Source: Clostridiaceae bacterium
Lineage (GTDB): Bacteria > Bacillota > Clostridia > UBA1212 > DUPL01
Assembly (NCBI GenBank): GCA_012522035.1
Contig: JAAYLF010000205.1
Span: 1 to 7,349, forward strand
Direction: 5' to 3'
DNA: 7,349 nucleotides
Position 1 is the first letter of the stretch, and the number at the start of each line of letters is the position of its first letter. This document shows, piece after piece, positions 1-5,558 of the stretch. Both the position numbers and the translations under genes were made by a program. The notes beneath the pieces are model-generated. The model worked only from the letters and a program-made list of their open reading frames with translations. It was not told where the DNA came from and did not search any database.

Positions 1-96
1 CATCTTTTCTACATTTTCAACCACTGTTTTCCGTGGTTTCAATAAATATAACATCTGCTCAAAGTTATCATTAAATATTTCTTGCAATATGTTCAT
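1..96 (-). CDS. IS91-like transposase, N-terminal fragment (cut by window edge)
   Basis: The frame is open from an ATG at 96 to the window edge and gives 32 residues, beginning MNILQEIFNDNFEQM and containing LLKPRKTVVENVEKM. This pattern (LQEIFNDxF, about ten residues, KPR, then VxENVxKM) matches my memory of the start of clostridial IS91-family transposases, where a Cys-rich zinc ribbon follows and then a Y2 replicative, rolling-circle-type nuclease domain. Neither domain is inside the window, so the call rests on the N-terminus alone. There is no clear Shine-Dalgarno site. A TATAAT sits at 108-103 on the same strand, only 6 bases before the ATG, so any transcript from it would be almost leaderless. 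The upstream frame stays open for some codons, so the exact start is uncertain. Confidence 0.55.
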   Translation of the reverse strand, partial: MNILQEIFNDNFEQMLYLLKPRKTVVENVEKM

Positions 97-119
97 GTTG
101 TTATTATAAGACAAACAGT

Positions 120-166
120 AAAAAAAAAGGAACACCCTAGTTCCCCTCAAGATTGAGGGGCTAGGG
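120..166 (-). terminator. Leftward terminator with two mutually exclusive hairpins
   Basis: Read on the minus strand, CCCTAG (166-161) and CCCCTCA (160-154) pair with TGAGGGG (149-143) and CTAGGG (140-135). This is a 13-bp stem with an AA bulge and a 4-base loop. The downstream arm overlaps a second small hairpin, GGAAC (144-140) with GTTCC (133-129), which is followed directly by nine T residues (128-120). Either fold can act as an intrinsic terminator for leftward transcription. It lies between the AraC operon and the transposase, so it could end AraC transcripts and shield the transposase from read-through. Confidence 0.55.
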
Positions 167-174
167 GAGCTGAT

Positions 175-194
175 GTGTCGGAGACACTTTTTTT
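175..194 (+). terminator. Rightward intrinsic terminator
   Basis: GTGTC (175-179), the 3-base loop GGA, and GACAC (183-187) form a perfect 5-bp hairpin followed at once by seven T residues (188-194). This is the standard intrinsic terminator layout on the plus strand. No rightward gene precedes it in the window, so it may block antisense transcription leaving the transposase region towards the 3' end of the AraC operon. The stem is short, so efficiency is uncertain. Confidence 0.45.
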
Positions 195-465
195 AAAAAT
201 GAGAAAACTTACGTTGAATATACTTCCGAATATTATTTCTGTCTATCTCCGGTATCATACATGTCCGCATATTATGGCTTTATTTATATCTGCGGCAGAG
301 ACGCAATCTTCATCAATACCTGCAACCTTGGCCTCCCAAGGCCTTTTATATCGGTCTTTAAGGTTGTTATTTCCTTTTTCAATATCCTGAAGATCAAGAA
401 ATCACCATATCTGCAAGTTAAACCTTTTTTCCATGCTGTCATACTTTATTCGGTTTTTCTATTTG
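195..465. other. Gap with no convincing gene
   Basis: About 270 bases between the possible IS end and the stop of the AraC operon. Plus-strand frames are open here but start without ribosome sites and give low-complexity hydrophobic peptides. The best protein-like reading is on the minus strand: 458-405 gives 18 codons, a TGA lies at 404-402, then 401-258 gives 48 codons in the same frame, with charged, globular-looking sequence such as DIEKGNNNLKDRYKRPWEAK. It may be a decayed gene remnant or chance. A 6-bp hairpin CCTTGG/CCAAGG with a CCTC loop lies at 326-341 and lacks a good T-tract. No tRNA or other RNA gene was recognised. Confidence 0.3.
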
Positions 466-1566
466 TTAATCCGGCTTTCTATAGCAATAGCTGTCGTTGA
501 ATACAAAGATGTTTGAGTCAAAGTACTTTCTATTTCTGTAGCTTGACGGTGTTGTGCCTATGTGTTTTTTAAACACGCTTGTGAAGTGTTCCGGGTTTTT
601 GTATCCAACTTCGAAAGCAATATCCCTGATGGGCATGTCTGTGGCAATGAGCAATCTGCATGCAGCGGAAAGTCTCATGTCTATAAGGATTTCGTTAAAG
701 GTTTTTCCAATGTTCTTATGTATAATTTTACTGAAATACTCTGGTGAGTAGTTGAAGTGTTTTGCAGCGTCCTTAAGGTTGGCTGTTTGATAGTTCTTTT
801 GCAGGTAATCATAAATCTGATAGAATACAAAGCCCATGGACATTTCGCTTTTTTCAACTTCCATGTCATTTGAATGGTTTCTCAGAAGATAGTTGAAAAC
901 TGCAACAAGCATTGATTTTCTCAAAGAAAGACTATAGTCGTCCTCTTCGTGAAATTCAATACATTCCAGGAATATGTTTTCAAGCATGTTTTGAACCTGC
1001 TCATCATCGTCCGTATGGAACAGCAGATAGTTGTAGGTGTATTTATATTCGCAGGACAGCGTAAAAAAGCGTGTAATTATGCTCTTCTGAGGCAACAGGG
1101 TGGTTATGACATCATCAAGGGCATTTACCTTCAGAAGAAGATTGATAATTATGCTGTCATCAAAAATCTCTACGGAATGTATTGGACCTGGTGGTATTAT
1201 GCATATGTCGCCTTCCTTGAGATTCACTGTCTTGTTGTTTATTATATGCTTGCTTGTGCCTTCAATCTGATATATCAGCTCATAAAACTGGTGGCTGTGC
1301 AAAAAAGGTGGATGATACCTTATGAGGCGAGCCATTGCAATGTCGTTTTCATAAGGGTAGAAAAGGCAGTCTATCTGGTCGTAGTTGCGGTTTGGGTCCA
1401 CGTTGCGTATGTATAATTCCTTGATTGGATATCCTTTTTCCGCAAGGGAGTTAAGGTATTCATCAATGGGCTTGTTCTGCAGGCCAAGCATGTACAAATT
1501 CTTGTATATCTTCTCTATGTTCGAAAAAGGTTCTATGTATTTTTTTAAGGCATCGTTTCTTATCAT
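466..1566 (-). CDS. AraC-family transcriptional regulator, second gene of the pair
   Basis: Cytoplasmic DNA-binding regulator of 366 residues. The N-terminal half has a cupin-like sensor: HSHQFYELIYQIEG at about 90-103 and the IPPGPIH turn at about 124-130, the usual form of sugar-responsive AraC proteins. The C-terminus has the two helix-turn-helix motifs of the AraC/XylS domain: NLKDAAKHFNYSPEYFSKII at about 263-282, and MPIRDIAFEVGYKNPEHFTS at about 311-330, followed by FKKHIGTTPSSYR. About 20 residues extend past the domain. A GTG at 1572 is also in frame, but GAGG at 1577-1574 lies only one base before it and 7 bases before the ATG at 1566, so I take the ATG. The start is 2 bases after the upstream gene's stop. 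The ligand is unknown; an oligosaccharide is likely from the divergent glycosidase operon. It is a clear paralogue of the upstream regulator. Confidence 0.93.
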   Translation of the reverse strand: MIRNDALKKYIEPFSNIEKIYKNLYMLGLQNKPIDEYLNSLAEKGYPIKELYIRNVDPNRNYDQIDCLFYPYENDIAMARLIRYHPPFLHSHQFYELIYQIEGTSKHIINNKTVNLKEGDICIIPPGPIHSVEIFDDSIIINLLLKVNALDDVITTLLPQKSIITRFFTLSCEYKYTYNYLLFHTDDDEQVQNMLENIFLECIEFHEEDDYSLSLRKSMLVAVFNYLLRNHSNDMEVEKSEMSMGFVFYQIYDYLQKNYQTANLKDAAKHFNYSPEYFSKIIHKNIGKTFNEILIDMRLSAACRLLIATDMPIRDIAFEVGYKNPEHFTSVFKKHIGTTPSSYRNRKYFDSNIFVFNDSYCYRKPD

Positions 1567-1577
1567 TGTCACACCTC
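1564..1577 (-). promoter_or_regulatory. Ribosome site at the AraC-AraC junction
   Basis: GAGG (1577-1574) lies within the last codons of the upstream regulator. It is followed by that gene's TGA (1571-1569), a 2-base gap and the ATG (1566-1564). The 7-base spacing supports the ATG rather than the overlapping GTG. The layout predicts translational coupling, so the two regulators would be made in linked amounts. Confidence 0.75.
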
Positions 1578-2654
1578 GTTGTGAATATGGTAATGATGTT
1601 TGTACAGTTTGGCAGGATATGTGTCGTATTCCTTTCTGTATTGGGAGGGTGAAACTCCCATGTTCATCTTAAACACCTTGTTGAAGTATTCAGGGCTGGA
1701 GTAACCAACATGTTCCGCAATATCGGTTATTTTCATGGATGTGGTTGCCAGCAGTTTGCATGCGGCCATGAGTTTTTCGCCACATACAATTTCACTAAAA
1801 GTCTTGCCTGTAGAGGAGCGTATCAGTTTGCTCAGGTATGTAGGTGAGTATCCAAATTCCTTTGCCACATCAGTAAGAGAGGCATTCCTGTAATTTACAT
1901 GAAGGTACTGGCATATGCTTTTAACTTCTGTAGGATAACGATTTGAATTTTTGGATACTTCCAATTTATCCGCATAATGTCTTAGCAGGTGGCAAAGTAC
2001 ATGCATTACTAGTAGTTTCTTATGTGAAGCAGACAAATCCTTTTTATTTATATCTTCCAAGACAATTTCTTCGACAAGTTCCTGCAGCTTTTTGTCTTCC
2101 GTTGAAGGGAAGTATATGTAATTTATATCGGAGTGAAATATCCCTGACTGACTGAAAAAGGTTTCGAATATGTTGTTTTCTGGGAGCAAATCGGAAAGAA
2201 GCATGTCAAGAGAATTTGGCTTTACTATAATATTTACGATTATGCTGTCGTCCAGCACTCCTGCTGCATGAAAGGAGCTTGGGGGTATGATTAAAAGGTT
2301 GCCTTCCTCCATACTTATATCCATGTTGTTGATTATATGGCGGCTGCTGCCTGCAAGCTGGTAGATTATCTCGTAAAAATGGTGTTTGTGCATGAAATAC
2401 GGGTAATATCTTATGTGTTTTGAAACCGTTATGTCTTCCTTGTATATGAAAAACAGATCGCACTTCTTGCTGAAGTGGTAGTTGCCTGTTTCAACCACAT
2501 TCTGCATAAAGGATCTTATGTCAATATTATCTATGGAATCCAAAAATGTGTCGGTGGGTTTGTTGCTCTTTACAAGTTCATAGAAGGTCTTGAACAGCTT
2601 TTCACTTTCCGTATAGGGAAGATAATGTTTTTCCAGCTCTTTGTTCAGTATCAT
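1569..2654 (-). CDS. AraC-family transcriptional regulator, first gene of the pair
   Basis: Cytoplasmic regulator of 361 residues with the same plan as its downstream neighbour. The cupin-like sensor contains HKHHFYEIIYQLAGSSRHII at about 90-109 and the IIPPSSFH turn at about 122-129. Helix-turn-helix one is SLTDVAKEFGYSPTYLSKLI at about 259-278; helix-turn-helix two is KITDIAEHVGYSSPEYFNKV at about 308-327, ending in the family signature GVSPSQYR. An in-frame TTG at 2672 is possible, but AGGAAGTG at 2668-2661 sits correctly for the ATG at 2654. It is the promoter-proximal gene of a two-gene leftward operon, divergent from the glycosidase operon, which is the classic position for a local activator. 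The two regulators share long aligned stretches in the cupin part (FYE-IYQ, HIINN, DDSII-N), so a tandem duplication is likely. Ligand and targets are inferred, not seen. Confidence 0.94.
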   Translation of the reverse strand: MILNKELEKHYLPYTESEKLFKTFYELVKSNKPTDTFLDSIDNIDIRSFMQNVVETGNYHFSKKCDLFFIYKEDITVSKHIRYYPYFMHKHHFYEIIYQLAGSSRHIINNMDISMEEGNLLIIPPSSFHAAGVLDDSIIVNIIVKPNSLDMLLSDLLPENNIFETFFSQSGIFHSDINYIYFPSTEDKKLQELVEEIVLEDINKKDLSASHKKLLVMHVLCHLLRHYADKLEVSKNSNRYPTEVKSICQYLHVNYRNASLTDVAKEFGYSPTYLSKLIRSSTGKTFSEIVCGEKLMAACKLLATTSMKITDIAEHVGYSSPEYFNKVFKMNMGVSPSQYRKEYDTYPAKLYKHHYHIHNEV

Positions 2655-2683
2655 ATATTTCACTTCCTGCAATTTGTATTTTT

Positions 2684-2712
2684 ATTATATCATTAGTGGC
2701 AGGACTGCACAA
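2684..2712 (-). promoter_or_regulatory. Sigma-A-like promoter of the AraC pair
   Basis: On the minus strand TTGTGC (2712-2707) and TATAAT (2689-2684) are separated by exactly 17 bases, and the -10 box is preceded by TGA, giving an extended -10 (TGATATAAT). A start near 2677 would leave a leader of about 23 bases before the ATG at 2654, with AGGAAGTG inside it. This is a strong match to the vegetative consensus. Confidence 0.7.
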
Positions 2713-2730
2713 CTTGATTGAATGATAAAT

Positions 2731-2761
2731 TATTACAGAAAACCATGGCATATGACATAAT
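2731..2761 (+). promoter_or_regulatory. Promoter/operator of the glycan operon, copy 1 of a repeated element
   Basis: ATTACA (2732-2737), 18 bases, then CATAAT (2756-2761) preceded by TGA form a weak -35 with an extended -10. A start near 2768 would lie about 10 bases before the GAGGAG ribosome site. The blocks TATTACAG (2731-2738) and TATGACATA (2751-2759) recur with the same spacing at 7279-7307. The two blocks resemble each other (TATKACAK) and begin 20 bases apart, so they could also be AraC-type direct half-sites on one face of the helix. The weak -35 is what one expects of an activator-dependent promoter. Confidence 0.5.
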
Positions 2762-2777
2762 ATTGCCTGTTTTTTGT

Positions 2778-2819
2778 GAGGAGTGGAAGATATAATGGGT
2801 TTGGCAAGTGGAAAAGAGG
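2778..2819 (+). promoter_or_regulatory. Two alternative ribosome sites for the first operon gene
   Basis: GAGGAG at 2778-2783 lies 11 bases before an in-frame ATG at 2795. GAGG at 2816-2819 lies 8 bases before the ATG at 2828. The second gives a compact signal peptide starting MKR, as in the two downstream genes, so I prefer it. The first would add 11 residues ahead of the signal peptide. A GTG at 2783 is also in frame but overlaps the first ribosome site. Confidence 0.5.
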
Positions 2820-2827
2820 TTGATAGA

Positions 2828-4744
2828 ATGAAAAGAATTTTAACTTTATTCCTTACTGCAGTGCTTTCTGCATGCATATTATTAAGTACGGGTGGAAGAA
2901 GTATAGCAAGTGACATGGACAGGATAATCAAGGTTTCAGGCACGGATGCCTTGGGCAGAACTGTGCCTGATGTTAAAGGTATTCGTGAAGACAGGTACGT
3001 TGGACTATTCTACTTTTTATGGCTGGGACAGCAGAATCAAAAGGAAGTTTACGACATCACAAGCATTCTAAGAACCCATTCTATTGACGAACTTGTGGAC
3101 ATTAACAGTGACAAGTTTCCAAATGATGATGTGTATTTTTTCAACGAGCCGCTGTTTGGCTACTACAACTCGGAAGACCCTTGGGTTATAAGAAAGCATA
3201 TAGAGTTGTTCATATATGCCCAGATTGATTTCCTTGTATTTGATATAACCAATGGAATATATTACGACAAGGTATGGTTCAGCGTGCTTGAAATCCTTGA
3301 CAAATACAGGCTTGAAGGATACAAGGTTCCTCAAATTGTCTTTTTTACAAATACCAGAAGTGATGAGGCGGTAAAACATGTGTATCAGTATTTGTATAAA
3401 AGGGACTTATACAAAGAACTTTGGTTCTATGGTCCATATGACAAGCCTTTGATTATAGCGAATGCGGACAAGATAAAGGACATCCCGGATGATATAAGAA
3501 AATTCTTCCATATCAGGGAGGCACAATGGCCTTTGGAGCCCACCAAGGAAAATGGCTTCCCATATATGGATCTTGCAAAACCACAGCATCTGTATACAAA
3601 CCTTGTTAATGTTTCAGTCTGCCAGTTTTCCGGGCCTTGCAGTTTCGGCATAACCAAGGGATATGGACATGAAGAGGGTTACTATGGAAGGGGATACTCA
3701 AAGGAAACTCCTGAAAGCGGTGTTGTAAAGCACATTTTGGAAGGCAGGAACTTTGAGGAACAGTGGTCTTATGCCCTTGAGGTTGATCCTGAGATGGTGT
3801 TTGTTACTGGATGGAACGAATGGATTGCCCAAAAGAGCAATATTTATGGATGGATTGACACTTTCAATACGGAGTGGTCAAGGGATATTGAAATGACAAA
3901 GGCAAAAGGTTATTCCTCCGATACGAATGACTACACAAGCCAGGGATACGGCGACAACTACTATATGCAGCTTGTTAGAAACATAAGGAAGTACAAGGGA
4001 ATACCATTGGATGAGAGTTATTCAAAACCGCAAACCATGAAGATGGATGTTTACGGAGAGGCTTCCGCGTGGGATGCGATAACCAATACAAGCAACATCT
4101 ATTTAAATGCTGCCATTGAAAACTCACCAAGAGACTACAAAGGAGCAAGCCCAAGTCTTCACTACACCCAGGACAAGGCTGATAACTTTATAAAGGAAAT
4201 AAAAGTTACAAACGATGACTCAAACCTCTATTTCTACATAAGAACCGAAGGACCAATTGTTGACCATGACAAGGAAGAAAACATTTATCTTTTATTATCT
4301 GTTAGAGGTTCAAAGGAAAAGTCCTGGGAAGGATATCATTACATTGTCAACAGAAAGACGGAGTCTGACAAACTGACAATCCTTGAGAAGGTGGCAAAAG
4401 ATGATTCTTTTGAGTTTGAAGAAGTAGGCAAGGTAAAATACTCTGTCAAGGATAATATCATGCAAATGGAGATACCTCTTGCCTTGATAGGAGTCAGCAA
4501 GGATAAGATTGAAATTGAGTTCAAAGTGGCTGACAGCATTGAAAAACCTGACGATATTATGGACTATTATGTATCAGGCTCGTCAGCACCAATAGGTCGT
4601 CTTAATTTTACATATTTGAATATGGATGAAACACAGAAAACTTTAAAAACGTTTAATGTGCTTGAAATTGCATTGGGTGGCATTGCTGTTTTGGTAGCTG
4701 CCTTTTCTTTGGGATTTTTATTCAATAGAAGCAGGAAGAAATGA
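2828..4744 (+). CDS. Secreted, membrane-anchored GH71/GH99-like putative glycosidase with CBM9-like domain
   Basis: A 638-residue protein starting with a signal peptide (MKRILTLFLTAVLSACILLS, cleavage near 25-28). Residues about 50-395 look like the (beta/alpha)8 barrel of GH71/GH99-like proteins: YVGLFYFLW (57-65), GYYNSEDPWVIRKHIE (111-126), the strand FLVFDITN (135-142), and VFVTGWNEW (324-332), with Glu331 a likely catalytic acid, then WSRDIE and DNYYMQL. In classical GH99 a second acid follows three residues after this Glu; here Ala334 occupies that place, so GH99 chemistry should not be assumed. Residues about 405-600 look like a beta-sandwich of the CBM9/DOMON type (KVTNDDSNLYFYIRTEG, then IYLLLSVRG). 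A single helix at about 612-632 and the tail RSRKK anchor it to the membrane, catalytic part outside. It is first in an operon with a GH20 enzyme. The substrate is unknown; an alpha-linked glycan is only a guess. Confidence 0.82.
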   Translation: MKRILTLFLTAVLSACILLSTGGRSIASDMDRIIKVSGTDALGRTVPDVKGIREDRYVGLFYFLWLGQQNQKEVYDITSILRTHSIDELVDINSDKFPNDDVYFFNEPLFGYYNSEDPWVIRKHIELFIYAQIDFLVFDITNGIYYDKVWFSVLEILDKYRLEGYKVPQIVFFTNTRSDEAVKHVYQYLYKRDLYKELWFYGPYDKPLIIANADKIKDIPDDIRKFFHIREAQWPLEPTKENGFPYMDLAKPQHLYTNLVNVSVCQFSGPCSFGITKGYGHEEGYYGRGYSKETPESGVVKHILEGRNFEEQWSYALEVDPEMVFVTGWNEWIAQKSNIYGWIDTFNTEWSRDIEMTKAKGYSSDTNDYTSQGYGDNYYMQLVRNIRKYKGIPLDESYSKPQTMKMDVYGEASAWDAITNTSNIYLNAAIENSPRDYKGASPSLHYTQDKADNFIKEIKVTNDDSNLYFYIRTEGPIVDHDKEENIYLLLSVRGSKEKSWEGYHYIVNRKTESDKLTILEKVAKDDSFEFEEVGKVKYSVKDNIMQMEIPLALIGVSKDKIEIEFKVADSIEKPDDIMDYYVSGSSAPIGRLNFTYLNMDETQKTLKTFNVLEIALGGIAVLVAAFSLGFLFNRSRKK

Positions 4745-4756
4745 GGTGCTTTTATG
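4742..4756 (+). promoter_or_regulatory. Stop/ribosome-site overlap between operon genes 1 and 2
   Basis: The TGA of the glycosidase gene (4742-4744) runs straight into AGGTG (4744-4748), which serves the ATG at 4754. Stop and ribosome site share bases, which favours re-initiation by the same ribosomes. The same TGAGG arrangement occurs at the next junction. Confidence 0.65.
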
Positions 4757-5548
4757 AAAAGAATGTTTTTGCTCGTATTATTAATTATCTGTTTGAGTAT
4801 TGTGGTAATGGCAAATGAGAGGAATCTGTTTGTTGAGAGGGATGAAAATCTCTTGGGTTCCGGTTATTTTGAAGACGGAGTCCTTACAAACGGTAGGGTT
4901 GAAACGGATTCTACATACATCTCTGTTCCTGGCCTTACAAAAAACTATACATTCAAAGGCCGGATAAGGATTGTAGAGATGGGTTCTCAACCTTGGAATG
5001 GTGTAAGAATAATAATTGGGGCCAATTCATCCATGGAAACATCAAAACTTGTTTTGACCAAGGAATGGGATGTAAGGGTCGAGTTTAAAAACAACAACTT
5101 GAATGATTTAATTGGATATTTCGGGGCTATTAACGAAGGGATGGAAATCGATTTTGAGGTGATCAGGGAAGGACAGCATTTTATACTTAAGCTAAATGAC
5201 AATGTGTGTTTGGAGGAAGATCTTCCTGAGGAACTTGATGCTTTTGAAGAAGGCTATGAGTTCAATCTGGGCTTTGAATCCTCTGACTGTCATTATGAAG
5301 TAACAAATATTGAGATATATTGTCCTGATGTGCCGGAGGAGACACCCTTTTCCACCAACACACCTGAAGCTACCACAGAGGCTACAAAAACTGTAGAAGC
5401 AACCAGTACGCCAACTCCTTCTGAAACAGATGAACCTAAAGAGGAAAAAGGTATCAGCAAGGTGGTCGTTGGGTTGTGTGTTGTTGCAATCGTTCTAGTT
5501 GTTCTTGTTGTAATTGTGACAGTAAAGGACAGAAAAAGGAAACAGTGA
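4754..5548 (+). CDS. Secreted, membrane-anchored LamG/DUF1080-like protein, putative glycan binder
   Basis: A 264-residue protein. A signal peptide covers residues 1-20 (MKRMFLLVLL start, VMA-NE cleavage). Residues about 30-190 form a beta-rich module with alternating strands (NYTFKGRIRIVE, WNGVRIIIG, KLVLTKEWDVRVEFKN, FILKLNDNVCLEEDLPEE, FNLGFESSDCHYEVTNIEIY). This is the typical look of a concanavalin/LamG-like jelly roll as in DUF1080 proteins; I see no recognisable catalytic residues. A linker rich in Thr, Pro, Ser and Glu (about 194-232) follows, then a hydrophobic helix (about 235-257) and the tail KDRKRKQ. The topology is outside domain, spacer stalk, membrane anchor. Three Cys (152, 179, 190) lie in the outer domain. 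The position between two glycosidases suggests a binding or substrate-presenting role. The function is inference; the family call is from fold-like pattern only. Confidence 0.75.
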   Translation: MKRMFLLVLLIICLSIVVMANERNLFVERDENLLGSGYFEDGVLTNGRVETDSTYISVPGLTKNYTFKGRIRIVEMGSQPWNGVRIIIGANSSMETSKLVLTKEWDVRVEFKNNNLNDLIGYFGAINEGMEIDFEVIREGQHFILKLNDNVCLEEDLPEELDAFEEGYEFNLGFESSDCHYEVTNIEIYCPDVPEETPFSTNTPEATTEATKTVEATSTPTPSETDEPKEEKGISKVVVGLCVVAIVLVVLVVIVTVKDRKRKQ

Positions 5549-5558
5549 GGTTTACATG
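5546..5558 (+). promoter_or_regulatory. Stop/ribosome-site overlap between operon genes 2 and 3
   Basis: The TGA at 5546-5548 is part of GTGAGG (5545-5550), with the ATG of the hexosaminidase at 5556. The spacing of 5 bases is short but workable. The layout repeats that of the previous junction and supports one co-translated unit. Confidence 0.6.

Larger units (their letters stand above)
1..194 (-). mobile_element. Probable end of an IS91-like element (boundary not resolved)
   Basis: The 5' end of the transposase is followed outward by about 100 bases rich in palindromes and homopolymer runs, which stop at about 194. IS91-family elements lack classical terminal inverted repeats and have hairpin-containing ter and ori ends; the ter end lies on the 5' side of the transposase. 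The hairpins here fit a ter end in position and kind. No target duplication is expected for this family, so the outer boundary cannot be fixed from one copy. Confidence 0.35.

Noticed and set aside
326..341. CCTTGG/CCAAGG hairpin as a terminator
   Set aside because: It is followed by CCTTTTATA rather than a clean T-tract on the plus strand and by no T-tract on the minus strand.
175..500. Two overlapping plus-strand frames of 71 and 79 codons
   Set aside because: The first starts within the terminator hairpin at 175-194. Neither has a ribosome site or a domain, and open frames of this size are expected in AT-rich DNA.
949..1416. 155-codon plus-strand open frame
   Set aside because: It lies wholly inside the AraC-family gene on the other strand, has no ribosome site, and gives a hydrophobic antisense-type peptide with no recognisable domain.
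1570..1572. GTG at 1572 as the start of the second AraC gene
   Set aside because: The GAGG ribosome site ends one base before it, too close for initiation; the ATG at 1566 has a 7-base spacing.
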